A stretch of DNA of 54,773 nucleotides from Sphingobium arseniciresistens (GTDB lineage Bacteria; Pseudomonadota; Alphaproteobacteria; Sphingomonadales; Sphingomonadaceae): the NCBI GenBank assembly GCA_029167225.1, contig JARFNK010000032.1, positions 1-54,773 on the forward strand, given 5' to 3'. The translations under genes and the position numbers were made by a program. Below, one piece after another: positions 46,483 through 54,761 of this stretch; position 1 is the first letter of the stretch; each line of letters opens with the position of its first letter. The notes under the pieces are model-generated. The model was not told where the DNA came from. It worked only from the letters and a program-made list of their open reading frames with translations, and did no database searches.

Positions 46483-47156
46483 CGGTCGTGGAAACGCACG
46501 AGCCGCCGCATATCGGAGCCGAAGACCGAGAGGAGTTCGGGTCCGGTCATGGACGCGGAAAATGCAAATCTCAGGCGCTTGATCAATGCAGGAATTATGA
46601 ACAGCGGGACGATGGGGATGATCGAGAGAGCAGAAGATGGCCGAGCGGAGTGCGCCTCTTGTCCATGATGCGATCGAGACCATGGCCTGACGGAATAGGC
46701 CAGCAGATTGAAGAAACCCACTGGCAGTGTGAGCCGCTGACTACGTTACCCGCGCCTAATTGCGTGATGCTATCTGACGCAACACATCTTGAGCAGTGCA
46801 TTAGCAACGCTCATTGAAGATGCGCGGCCAATGATATTCTATCATACCGAACAGAAAGATACTTTCATCATCAGACAATGAGCTAACGCTTCACTTCGCC
46901 GGAATTTACATTCAAATTGATTGTTTTTTACTCGTCATCGAAGCGATTGACTTGGCCCCTCGGCGGGATAATAGATGAACCGGGGATATGGCGCAGCGTT
47001 TTCCGCGCCATTCAGGGGCTGGCAATTTTGATGTACAAGACTCTTGCTGTTGGCGTTATCGGCCGTCGTCCCGCGATCGCGACCCGCACGCAAAACTGTG
47101 CGGCCATGGTCCATCTTTTCGCTTTTGACGGCGTTTGATCCGATCTGGATCGAGCC
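46483..47156. promoter_or_regulatory. Spacer before the type I secretion operon
   Basis: 674 bases, AT-rich from about 46800. Short frames on both strands here look non-coding. The exporter operon probably has its own promoter in this stretch. One weak candidate is TTGACT at 46947 with an ATAATA-like box at 46968, but the spacing is only 15. An inverted repeat lies at 46760-46782. Confidence 0.4.
46760..46782. repeat. Inverted repeat, possible operator
   Basis: TTGCGT (46760-46765) and ACGCAA (46777-46782) are exact complements across 11 bases. A second imperfect pair, TGAGC and GCTCA, follows between about 46790 and 46814. The loop is long for a terminator, so a dimeric regulator site is the more natural reading, though chance is possible. 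Confidence 0.25.
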
Positions 47157-48842
47157 ATGGCGCGCTTCCGCTACCGGTATGTCGGCCGCCTTGCCGTGAC
47201 GGCATCGGCCTTGTTCCTGACAGGCAATGCCCAGGCCCAGGCTCCTTCGCAACGCCTGAACAAAGCGCATGATGCCTATCCAACCCCGCGCATTGCCTTT
47301 GACGAAGAACCTGTGCCGCCGCCTGCCGACGATAGCCTCTCGGCAGCTATAGCGGACAGCTTTACATCCAATCCAGGGCTAGGCGCGCGCCGCTACGATT
47401 TGCGGGCAACCGACGACGAGGTCGGCATAGCGATGTCCCAGACGCGTCCGTCGGCACAGTTGCAACTGTCCGGTGGCTATGAACTGACATTGCCCGGCGC
47501 GATCACACAAGCGAACCGCCCCCTCTCGGACCGCCTCAACGACCCGAATATCGAGCGTAACGATCTCGCCTCCCAATTTGTCATAGACCAGCCGATTTAC
47601 ACGGGAGGCCGTGCATCAAGTGCCTTGCGTGCGGCCCTTGCCGGCAGCGCAGCGGGAAGGGAAACCTTGCGCGGGGCGGAGGGTGATTTGCTCGTCGATC
47701 TGATCGCGGCCTATACCGATGTGCGCCGCGATGGCCGCTCGCTTGCCATCCGGCAACGCAATCTACGAACTCTGGAAGCTACCCTCGACGAAATCGTCGC
47801 GCGGCGCGACGCCGGTGAACTTACCAGAACCGACATTGCGCAGGCTGAGACACAAGTGCAGGCAGCACGTGTGCAGCTCAACGCCGCCGAAACCCAGCTG
47901 GAATCGAGCCGCGCGGCGTTCACGGCCATTGTCGGCCGCGAGCCCGGCAACCTCGCGCAAGAGCCGGGGCTGCCGGATTTACCTCACACGGCTGACGAAG
48001 CCTTCGCGATGGCCGAAGCGAGTAACCCGGACCTTGCTGCCGCCATCGCGACCGCCCGCGCCTCGCAGGAAAGGATCGCCGCCGCGCAAGCGGAAGGCCG
48101 TCCCGAACTATCGATCAGAGGTACGGCGGGCACGACCGGTCCGGCCGCGCATTTCGACCGCTCCGATCAGGACGTCACTTTTACCGGACGCGCTACCCTG
48201 ACGATCCCTCTGTTCGCGGGGGGGCGCGTCCGCTCGGCCGTTGCCCAGGCTCGCAATCGCCAGACCGCCGATACGCTTCGTATCGAAGCAACCCGGCGGC
48301 AACTGGTCCAGGCGATCGTCAATGCCTGGAATCAGTGGGTAACGGCTGATCGAAATGCATTGGCGCAGGATTTGCAGGTTCAGGCGGCCCGCATTTACTA
48401 TGAGGGCACGCTGGAGGAGTATCGCGAGGGGCTGCGGTCCACATTCGACGTACTCTACGCGCAGAATTCGCTCAATGAGACGCAGATTGCCCTGCTTGGC
48501 AGCAAGCGTGACCGCTATGTCGCGCAAGCCATCCTGCTGCGTCATCTGGGCCAACTTGAAACGAAGCGGCTGCTCGCCAGCCCACCCGTTTATGCGCCGG
48601 ACGATTATCTTGAAAAAGTCGAGCGGCGCAGCGCCGTCCCCTGGGGCGGCGTCATTCGCGCGATTGACAGGCTCGGCGCTCCGGTCGGCAGGCCTCGCGC
48701 CCCTGAGATGCCGGAACCGCAGGCAAGCGCCCTTCCCGCGGCAGCTTCGCCCGCCCGGGTCCCCCAAGACCTCATGCGCGGTGGACCGACTCCTTCAGAA
48801 ACCCGCTCTCCTTCAACCGCCACCCCGAGAACCAAGCAATGA
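47157..48842 (+). CDS. TolC-family outer-membrane channel of the type I secretion system
   Basis: 561 residues. The N-terminus MARFRYRYVGRLAVTASALF...NAQAQA is a Sec signal peptide with likely cleavage after AQA. The mature protein follows the two-fold TolC plan: helical coiled-coil halves beginning LSAAIADSFTSNPGLGARRYD and AFAMAEASNPDLAAAIATAR, with strand-forming segments FVIDQPIYTGGRASSALRAA and LTIPLFAGGRVRSAVAQARN. It would form the trimeric channel through the outer membrane for the HlyB/HlyD-like pair. A C-terminal tail of about 90 residues, rich in Pro, Ala and Ser, is longer than in E. coli TolC. It is the first gene of the export operon; its stop overlaps the next start as ATGA. 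Confidence 0.93.
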   Translation: MARFRYRYVGRLAVTASALFLTGNAQAQAPSQRLNKAHDAYPTPRIAFDEEPVPPPADDSLSAAIADSFTSNPGLGARRYDLRATDDEVGIAMSQTRPSAQLQLSGGYELTLPGAITQANRPLSDRLNDPNIERNDLASQFVIDQPIYTGGRASSALRAALAGSAAGRETLRGAEGDLLVDLIAAYTDVRRDGRSLAIRQRNLRTLEATLDEIVARRDAGELTRTDIAQAETQVQAARVQLNAAETQLESSRAAFTAIVGREPGNLAQEPGLPDLPHTADEAFAMAEASNPDLAAAIATARASQERIAAAQAEGRPELSIRGTAGTTGPAAHFDRSDQDVTFTGRATLTIPLFAGGRVRSAVAQARNRQTADTLRIEATRRQLVQAIVNAWNQWVTADRNALAQDLQVQAARIYYEGTLEEYREGLRSTFDVLYAQNSLNETQIALLGSKRDRYVAQAILLRHLGQLETKRLLASPPVYAPDDYLEKVERRSAVPWGGVIRAIDRLGAPVGRPRAPEMPEPQASALPAAASPARVPQDLMRGGPTPSETRSPSTATPRTKQ

Positions 48843-51028
48843 TCCCCGACCAGACGACTGAAACTTCAGCCGAGACGGCGGGACAGGACGATTCCGGACT
48901 GATCGCCTATGCAACGCTCCTTGCGCTTCACCGCATCGCGGTGGACCCGGCACAGCTGCGCCATAGCCTTGGCCATGACCGCGGGGTAGACGCCGACGAT
49001 CTCAAGCGCATTGCCAAACGCCAGGATGACGTCCGCGCCAAATCCGTCCGTTCAAGCTACGACAAGCTGCCGCAAACGCCCCTTCCCGCGCTAGCCAACG
49101 GCCCGTCAGGATGGTTCATCATTGCCAGGGTCAGTGACGATGAAGCCCTGATCCAGCCGCCCTGCCACAGTTCGGAAGGCGTCCAGCCCCAGATCATGAA
49201 GGTCGACAGGGCGGCGCTCGAAGCCATGTGGTCGGGCGAACTTCTGCTGGTAACAACCCGTGAAGGCATTGGCGGCGTCACGCGCGCGTTCGACGTTTCC
49301 TGGTTTATCCCCCAGATCGTCAAATATCGTCGTCTGATCGGCGAGGTGCTGCTGGTGACGCTCGGCATCAACCTTCTGGGGCTCGCTTCACCGTTATTCT
49401 TCCAGAATGTCATCGACAAGGTGCTTGTCCACAATACGCTCGATACGCTCACGATCCTGGTAATCGGCTTTGGCGTCGTATCGGTGTGGGAAACTCTTTT
49501 CGGGTGGCTGCGCACGCGGCTCTATTCGGAAACCAGCCAGAAAATCGACGTCGAGCTGGGCGCCAAGCTGTTCCGTCACCTGCTTGGCCTTAACCTCGCC
49601 TATTTCGAGGCGCGGCGAGTCGGTGACATCGCCATGCGGGTACGACAACTCGAAACGATCCGCGAGTTCCTTACGAACTCGTCGCTGACCGTGCTGATCG
49701 ATCCGCTCTTCACGATCGTCTTCCTTGTGGTGATGTGGTTCTATTCCACTCAGCTCTTCCTGATCTCGATCCTGGCGATCCCGGCCTATGTCGCAGTCGC
49801 TGTTTTCGTCACGGGTCCCCTGCGCGCGCGTATCGAGGAAAAGTTCGAGCGCGCAGCGGCCAACAACGCGCTGCTCATCGAAAGCATCGGCGGCATCCAG
49901 ACCGTCAAGGCCGGCGCGGTCGAGCCGCAATGGCAGGATCGGTGGGAACGCCAACTCGCCGGCTACAGCTTCGCCAGCCAGAAGGTCATCAATCTCGGCA
50001 ACACCGGCAGCCAGCTGATCCAGCTTATCTCCAAGATCAACATGGTGCTGATCCTCTATTTTGGCGCCAGAGCGGTGATCGACAAGGACCTGACCGTGGG
50101 CGGCCTCGTCGCGTTCAACATGTTCGCCCAGCGCGTATCGGGCCCGGTGATCCGCATGGCGCAGCTATGGCAGGATTTCCAACAGGTGCGGATCGCGATC
50201 GAACGCCTGGGCGACGTGCTCAACCAGCCGGTGGAACCTGGTACCGGTAGCCGCGTCGCCCTCCCCTCGCTCAAGGGCGAGGTCAAGTTCGAGGGCGTCA
50301 AGTTCCGCTATGGCCTCGATGGACCCTGGACGCTCGAAGACATCGACCTCACGGTCGCGGCGGGCACCTCGCTGGGCATCGTCGGCTCCTCGGGCTCAGG
50401 CAAGTCGACGCTGACCAAGCTGCTTCAACGCATGTATGTGCCCGCCGCGGGGCGTGTCCTGATCGACGGTGTCGATATTGCCCAGATCGACCCGGCATGG
50501 TTGCGGCGGCAGATCGGCGTCGTCCTCCAGGAAAACCTTCTGTTCAACCGTTCGATTCGCGAGAATATCGCGCTCGCCAATCCGGCTCTGCCGCTCGAAA
50601 AGGTGATGGCGGCGGCGGAACTTGCCGGCGCGCACGAGTTCATCGTGCGGCTGCCGCAAGGCTATGACACGCCGGTCGAAGAGCGCGGCACCAACCTGTC
50701 CGGCGGCCAACGTCAGCGCCTCGCCATTGCCCGCGCACTGGTGACGGGACCGCGTATTCTCATTCTGGACGAAGCGACCAGCGCACTCGATGCCGAAAGC
50801 GAGGAGATCATTCAGAAGAACCTCAAGGCGATCTCCGCCGGCCGTACGGTGATCATCATCGCGCACCGCCTCTCTGCCGTACGGCAATGCGATAATCTTA
50901 TCTCGCTGGAAGCCGGCCATATCGTGGAACGCGGTAGCCATGAGGAATTGTTGCGCGAAAATGGGCGCTATGCGGATCTCCATCGACGGCAGAGCGGCGC
51001 AGCTTTTGCGCAAGGTGCCGAGGCATGA
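48839..51028 (+). CDS. HlyB-like type I secretion ABC transporter with inactive C39-like domain
   Basis: 729 residues. Residues ~15-135 form a C39-like domain in which the catalytic Cys position is Ser (DSGLIAYATLL) and the His region reads SGWFIIARV without His, so it binds rather than cuts substrate, as in HlyB. Residues ~150-430 hold the membrane segments. The ATPase shows Walker A GSSGSGKST (~517), signature LSGGQRQRLAIARAL (~621) and Walker B ILILDEATSALD (~640), then an H-loop in IIAHRLSAV. It powers export of the RTX protein straight from cytoplasm to exterior. It overlaps both operon neighbours by ATGA. A dead C39 domain matches a substrate with an uncleaved C-terminal signal such as the giant RTX protein. 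Confidence 0.95.
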   Translation: MIPDQTTETSAETAGQDDSGLIAYATLLALHRIAVDPAQLRHSLGHDRGVDADDLKRIAKRQDDVRAKSVRSSYDKLPQTPLPALANGPSGWFIIARVSDDEALIQPPCHSSEGVQPQIMKVDRAALEAMWSGELLLVTTREGIGGVTRAFDVSWFIPQIVKYRRLIGEVLLVTLGINLLGLASPLFFQNVIDKVLVHNTLDTLTILVIGFGVVSVWETLFGWLRTRLYSETSQKIDVELGAKLFRHLLGLNLAYFEARRVGDIAMRVRQLETIREFLTNSSLTVLIDPLFTIVFLVVMWFYSTQLFLISILAIPAYVAVAVFVTGPLRARIEEKFERAAANNALLIESIGGIQTVKAGAVEPQWQDRWERQLAGYSFASQKVINLGNTGSQLIQLISKINMVLILYFGARAVIDKDLTVGGLVAFNMFAQRVSGPVIRMAQLWQDFQQVRIAIERLGDVLNQPVEPGTGSRVALPSLKGEVKFEGVKFRYGLDGPWTLEDIDLTVAAGTSLGIVGSSGSGKSTLTKLLQRMYVPAAGRVLIDGVDIAQIDPAWLRRQIGVVLQENLLFNRSIRENIALANPALPLEKVMAAAELAGAHEFIVRLPQGYDTPVEERGTNLSGGQRQRLAIARALVTGPRILILDEATSALDAESEEIIQKNLKAISAGRTVIIIAHRLSAVRQCDNLISLEAGHIVERGSHEELLRENGRYADLHRRQSGAAFAQGAEA

Positions 51029-52419
51029 GCGCGTGGCGTCATCATTGGGATGTGCTCAAGGAAGCCCTTCGGGCGGATCGGGAGTGGCGCCGGACCTTTG
51101 TCCCGTCCCGCGAGGCTGATTTTCTTCCTGCCGCGCTCGAGGTTGCCGAACGTCCTGTGTCTCCCACGGCGCGGATGGCCGCCTGGATCCTGACGATCGG
51201 CCTGCTTCTTACGATCCTGTGGACGGTGTTCGGCAGGATCGACGTTGTCGCTTCCGCGCCGGGAAGCGTGATTCCGACCGGCAACATCAAACTGGTCCAG
51301 TCGCCCGGAGCAGGCGTTGTTCGGGCGATCTATGTACGCAACGGCGATTTTGTGCGCAGGGGCCAGCCCCTGCTCGACCTCGACCCAACGCTTGCCGGTG
51401 CCGACCTCGCCTCCGCACAGAAGGCGCTGGCGAGCACCGAACTCGACATCGCACGCAACCGGGCAATTGCCGACGCTCTATCCGGTAGGGGATTACATTT
51501 CATCGCTCCGAGCGGCACGCCGCCGGAAATCGCGGAGACCCAACGCCGCCTGATCGCCGCGCAGCTCGCTCAGATCGAAGCGAGCGTCACGGGCCTGAGC
51601 GACGCTCGTTCTTCCGCACTCGCCGATGTCAGCGCGGCTCGCGCGTCTGCATCGCGTCTTGCCGACACGGTGCCTATTCTCGATCGGCAGATCGCCCGGA
51701 TGAACCGGCTCGATGCAAGGGGCTATGCGCCAGGACAGCGCCTACTGGAACTGGAACGCCAGCGCCGATCTGAAGCTGGAGATCGCGACGTCGCGCTGGC
51801 GCAGGTCGATCGCGGCTTGGCTGAGGCGCGCAAGCTTGGTCAGCAGGGGCGCGAAGCTCGTGAGCAGGCACGGCATACGGCACTCACCGACCTTGCAAAA
51901 GCAGAGGCCGACGCAATCCTGCGCCGTGAGGAAGTCACCAAGGCGACTCAGATGAACCGTTTCCAGCGGCTCGTTTCGTCGGTGGATGGAACGGTGCAGA
52001 GCCTTGAGGTCCATACCGTCGGCGGCGTTGTGGAAGCCGCAAAGCCGTTGATGACGGTGGTGCCCGCCCGCGGTGGGCTGGAGGTCGAAGTTCGCATCCT
52101 CAACAAGGATGTCGGCTTCGTCCGCGTTGGGCAGGAAGCGGCGGTGAAGCTCGAGGCCTTTCCATTCACGCGCTATGGCACGATTCCTGGTCGTGTTCGC
52201 TCGATAAGCCGCGATGCTGTGCAGGATAAAGACCTGGGCCTGGTCTATATCGCCACCATCGCGTTGGCGCGGAGCTACATAGACACGGATGGTCGGCGGA
52301 CCGGGCTCGCTCCGGGTCTTGCCGCAACCGTGGATGTGAGAACCGGGACACGCCGTATCATCAGCTATCTGCTCAGCCCTTTGCAGACGAGCATCGCGCA
52401 AGCGGGGCATGAGAAGTGA
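51025..52419 (+). CDS. HlyD-like membrane fusion protein
   Basis: 464 residues. A short cytoplasmic N-terminus precedes a single membrane helix (~52-74, WILTIGLLLTILWTVFG). The lipoyl-like half follows (IKLVQSPGAGVVRAIYVRNGDFVRRGQPLLDLD), then a long helical hairpin and a C-terminal beta-barrel region (RFQRLVSSVDGTVQSLEVHT, later VGFVRVGQEAAVKLEAFPF), all standard for HlyD/PrtE adaptors. It links the ABC transporter to the TolC-like channel across the periplasm. It is the third and last clear gene of the overlapping export operon; the start is set by the ATGA overlap with the transporter stop. Confidence 0.95.
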   Translation: MSAWRHHWDVLKEALRADREWRRTFVPSREADFLPAALEVAERPVSPTARMAAWILTIGLLLTILWTVFGRIDVVASAPGSVIPTGNIKLVQSPGAGVVRAIYVRNGDFVRRGQPLLDLDPTLAGADLASAQKALASTELDIARNRAIADALSGRGLHFIAPSGTPPEIAETQRRLIAAQLAQIEASVTGLSDARSSALADVSAARASASRLADTVPILDRQIARMNRLDARGYAPGQRLLELERQRRSEAGDRDVALAQVDRGLAEARKLGQQGREAREQARHTALTDLAKAEADAILRREEVTKATQMNRFQRLVSSVDGTVQSLEVHTVGGVVEAAKPLMTVVPARGGLEVEVRILNKDVGFVRVGQEAAVKLEAFPFTRYGTIPGRVRSISRDAVQDKDLGLVYIATIALARSYIDTDGRRTGLAPGLAATVDVRTGTRRIISYLLSPLQTSIAQAGHEK

Positions 52420-52474
52420 TTAATGGGACTACCGGTTCAAAATATAGAATATGCAATTGCGAAGGATCCGGAAT

Positions 52475-52894
52475 ATGCAACGCCCTGTAGCAACTTCTCT
52501 GCTCCTGTCGTCTTTGGCAGTCGCATCATGTGGGACGCTGGGTGAGCATTATCTGCCCCATGAGTTCATGGGCGTGAAGTTCAATTCGAACGACACGCCT
52601 GCAGATATCCGGAATCTTGCTCGACGTGCGCAAGCCGGCGACAAGCGAGGACAACTTGAGCTTGGCATCTTATTCGAGGAAGTGCGCGGTGTCCCGCAAG
52701 ATCTCAAAGGGGCGAAAGACCTGTATTTAATGGCAGCTACGCCTGATAGCGGGAAAATATGGGGTTACAGCCCTACCGCTGAAGGCAACGGTCGAGGCAG
52801 GATTTCGCAAATCAGCAGCGAAGAGCGGCAAGACGGTCTGCCCGAAGCGAAAGCGCGTCTTGAAACGCTCCAAAGTACTCACGGATATAATTGA
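52475..52894 (+). CDS. Sel1-repeat-like lipoprotein, copy A
   Basis: 139 residues from the ATG at 52475, preceded by AAGGA eight bases upstream (an in-frame ATG at 52451 would spoil the signal peptide). MQRPVATSLLLSSLAVASC is a lipoprotein signal with lipobox VASC. The body has one Sel1/TPR-type unit, RRAQAGDKRGQLELGILFEE...DLKGAKDLYLMAA, a protein-binding helical pair. It is homologous along its length to copy B at 53596-54003, sharing AGDKRxQLELGI, FEExRGV and EAKARL. It lies 55 bases after the adaptor gene, so it may be read from the export operon. The next gene starts one base after its stop. An inhibitor or immunity role is possible but unproven. Confidence 0.75.
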   Translation: MQRPVATSLLLSSLAVASCGTLGEHYLPHEFMGVKFNSNDTPADIRNLARRAQAGDKRGQLELGILFEEVRGVPQDLKGAKDLYLMAATPDSGKIWGYSPTAEGNGRGRISQISSEERQDGLPEAKARLETLQSTHGYN

Positions 52895-52895
52895 A

Positions 52896-53249
52896 ATGGC
52901 ATTCGTTGCTGATCACGTAAATTTTCGAACCTTCGATCTAGATCGAAAGCTTGAACTATTTGTTTTGAGCTGTGGTTCTGATGGGACATGCCGTTTTCGT
53001 GTCACCAGCCCCGGTAAAGAACATTACTTCTCTGCCCACTACGAGCGCCTGAACATATCCGAAAATTCAAAAGTCAATGTTGGCGACGGCGTGATACCGA
53101 TCGTTTGGATTATTCACCGCTGGTATGATGAATGGAAGCCAGTGATTCGTGAAGCTATGCTCGCGTACGTCATCAATCATGGTTCTCCGAACGGTCACTT
53201 TAAGGCATTTGTTCGGTTTGGAGAAAAGGGGGCGCTCAACGATGCCTGA
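52896..53249 (+). CDS. MAFxxDxVNF-type variable protein, copy A
   Basis: 117 residues. The start at 52896 is chosen because the first residues, MAFVADHVNFRTFD, match the start of the gene at 54005 (MAFTPDNVNFHTYD) and both begin one base after a Sel1-lipoprotein stop. After about 17 residues the two proteins diverge completely. This copy has no signal peptide or clear membrane segment; VIPIVWIIHRWYDEWKPV is a short hydrophobic piece. I do not recognise the family. Composition is AT-richer than the export operon. A constant head with a swapped body is typical of polymorphic effectors or their chaperoned partners, but function is unknown. Confidence 0.6.
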   Translation: MAFVADHVNFRTFDLDRKLELFVLSCGSDGTCRFRVTSPGKEHYFSAHYERLNISENSKVNVGDGVIPIVWIIHRWYDEWKPVIREAMLAYVINHGSPNGHFKAFVRFGEKGALNDA

Positions 53250-54003
53250 TCTTACCTCCTCGCAGGCGCTTGCTGAACCGCAAGCGATGACAACCCCAAC
53301 CATCGATAAACTGTGTGTATTGATCCAATGCATGTCTGTTTATCAGACAAATCCTTCAGTACCTACAAAAGCCACAATCTTATATAGCGGGCCATTGGCA
53401 ACAGGATTTAAGATCGACGGTAGCGCCCTGAAAGCAAACGACCTTGAAATGACTGAGGCTGAACCGTTACTCAGGATCATTGATAATTCTCATGTTGATC
53501 AACTACTAACTCCCCCGCTATTTTCGACAAATTGGGTCAAGCCCCGAGCCGCGCATGGACTTGAGCGAGGTCTTTTGGATTCAAAAAGCGCAGGCATGAC
53601 GCGTCGGTTTATTGGTGGGATCGCCGCTGCCGCAGCTCTTCTGCTGCTCCAGGCCTGCGCAAGCAGAAGCAGCTTCATGGGCATTCCTCTCTCTGCGGGG
53701 CAGACTAACCCAGAATTGCGCCAACTCGCTGCGCGCGCACGCGCCGGAGACAAGCGGGCGCAACTCGAACTGGGGATCAGATTCGAGGAAGGGCGAGGCG
53801 TTGGGCGCGACATCGAGAAGGCCCGAGACATGTATGGCCTTGCGGCGTCCGACAGCGGTGGGTCCGTTTGGGTGTATATCCCATCAATAGGAAATGGAAT
53901 CAGGGGCCGGGTTATGCAGGTAGACAGAGGTCCGAAAATGTCAGGACTGGCCGAGGCGAAAGCAAGACTCCATTTGCTAGCAACAAATCCAGGTAAGAAT
54001 TGA
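53242..54003 (+). CDS. Possible third cassette gene, in frame with lipoprotein copy B
   Basis: The ATG at 53242 overlaps the preceding stop by eight bases (ATGCCTGA), just as the last gene of the window overlaps its neighbour. The first ~118 codons (MPDLTSSQALAEPQ...) have no recognised motif. The frame then continues without a stop into lipoprotein copy B, whose signal peptide begins at codon 119. Either two genes were fused by loss of a stop, or the upstream part is a decayed third gene and translation restarts at 53596. The signal peptide at 53596 makes a cytoplasmic fusion unlikely to be the functional product. Confidence 0.35.
   Translation: MPDLTSSQALAEPQAMTTPTIDKLCVLIQCMSVYQTNPSVPTKATILYSGPLATGFKIDGSALKANDLEMTEAEPLLRIIDNSHVDQLLTPPLFSTNWVKPRAAHGLERGLLDSKSAGMTRRFIGGIAAAAALLLLQACASRSSFMGIPLSAGQTNPELRQLAARARAGDKRAQLELGIRFEEGRGVGRDIEKARDMYGLAASDSGGSVWVYIPSIGNGIRGRVMQVDRGPKMSGLAEAKARLHLLATNPGKN
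53596..54003 (+). CDS. Sel1-repeat-like lipoprotein, copy B
   Basis: 135 residues from the internal ATG at 53596. MTRRFIGGIAAAAALLLLQAC is a textbook type II signal peptide (basic start, hydrophobic run, lipobox LQAC), the reason for preferring this start over the longer frame. The body repeats copy A: AARARAGDKRAQLELGIRFE, then RDIEKARDMYGLAAS and AEAKARLHLLA, a Sel1-like helical unit. No strong ribosome-binding site is visible, so expression may depend on coupling with upstream translation. It ends one base before the MAF-type copy B gene. Confidence 0.68.
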   Translation: MTRRFIGGIAAAAALLLLQACASRSSFMGIPLSAGQTNPELRQLAARARAGDKRAQLELGIRFEEGRGVGRDIEKARDMYGLAASDSGGSVWVYIPSIGNGIRGRVMQVDRGPKMSGLAEAKARLHLLATNPGKN

Positions 54004-54004
54004 T

Positions 54005-54529
54005 ATGGCATTCACTCCCGACAACGTGAATTTCCACACCTACGATCCTGAACGACAACGTAGGCGCGCGCCATATTATCAGCAATTAATGATCGCATCG
54101 CTTTCTCTGATAGCCATCGCCACGCAAGGATGTTCAATGGAAAATATTATCGAAGAGCATGAGCGGGTGTGCAAGCAGAACATGAAAGTCATTGTGCACG
54201 ATGAAAAACTGTGGCGCGAATATCGCGCTCAATCCGAAGCGGCTTATCAAAAAGAGATTTTAGAAACACCTCCGATGATCGGACGCACATATTACATTCC
54301 GATCGGTGAGTTCGAAGTCAAATTTGGAGATGGAAAAACAGATTTTAGAGCAAATATACCCGAAAATAAAATAGTCAGGGAAGACGTATTCATCATGAAA
54401 GGCGGAAAAATTGTTGCTCAAATAGTGGATTTTATTGCTTATTATAAATCTATAGACGGACCGACTGGATTCAATTGTTTGCATCTTTATAAAAATTTGA
54501 ATCTCCGGGAGAACGAAAATGAGCGATAA
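54005..54529 (+). CDS. MAFxxDxVNF-type variable protein, copy B
   Basis: 174 residues. The head MAFTPDNVNFHTYDPE matches copy A; the rest does not. Around residues 27-44 a hydrophobic run, MIASLSLIAIATQGC, follows a basic patch RQRRR and ends in a lipobox-like TQGC, so this copy may be a lipoprotein or membrane-anchored. The remainder is hydrophilic, with TYYIPIGEFEVKFGDGKTDF, and markedly AT-rich at the DNA level. The function is unknown. It sits between lipoprotein copy B (one-base gap) and the final short gene (11-base overlap). Confidence 0.6.
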   Translation: MAFTPDNVNFHTYDPERQRRRAPYYQQLMIASLSLIAIATQGCSMENIIEEHERVCKQNMKVIVHDEKLWREYRAQSEAAYQKEILETPPMIGRTYYIPIGEFEVKFGDGKTDFRANIPENKIVREDVFIMKGGKIVAQIVDFIAYYKSIDGPTGFNCLHLYKNLNLRENENER

Positions 54530-54761
54530 TCCGCCTCCGGCTTTTGCGCGTGACTATCTGACCTCGGCTCAAGTCGCGGCACTGGGATATATTGCTCCGA
54601 TAATAGATATATCTCCCAATGATACTGGAGCGACTCTTGCAATTAAGATAGCGGCAAATCCCAAAGCCAATGGGGTCTTTACATCGGAAGAGCTAACCCG
54701 CACTATTCATGAGGCCTCCGCTCCGGGTTCGTGCGAGCATGGTTTGTCGGTCGTCGGGTGA
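54519..54761 (+). CDS. Short hypothetical protein, third gene of cassette B
   Basis: 80 residues; the start overlaps the preceding stop by 11 bases. The sequence MSDNPPPAFARDYLTSAQ... includes a mildly hydrophobic centre (ALGYIAPIID). It shows no known motif. Position and overlap mirror the frame starting at 53242 in cassette A, although the two share little beyond M(S/P)D and TSxQ. It ends in TGA 12 bases before the window edge. Confidence 0.5.
   Translation: MSDNPPPAFARDYLTSAQVAALGYIAPIIDISPNDTGATLAIKIAANPKANGVFTSEELTRTIHEASAPGSCEHGLSVVG

Noticed and set aside
43460-45560. Short regular DNA periodicity resembling a CRISPR or satellite array
   Set aside because: The 27-base periodicity is coding RTX nonapeptides in one open frame, with no constant repeat and spacer structure.
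14233-46482. Hundreds of long frames in other phases inside the giant gene
   Set aside because: They arise from GC-rich periodic RTX coding sequence and contain only low-complexity residues.
46329-46817. Frames on both strands across the end of the giant gene and the following spacer
   Set aside because: They overlap the giant gene's 3' end in other frames or read as low-complexity; no start signals or motifs.
46917-47138. 73-codon plus-strand frame just before the TolC-like gene
   Set aside because: No ribosome-binding site or known sequence; more likely leader/promoter DNA.
48839-49250. Active C39 leader peptidase in the ABC transporter
   Set aside because: The Cys position is Ser and the His is missing, so cleavage of a leader is not expected.
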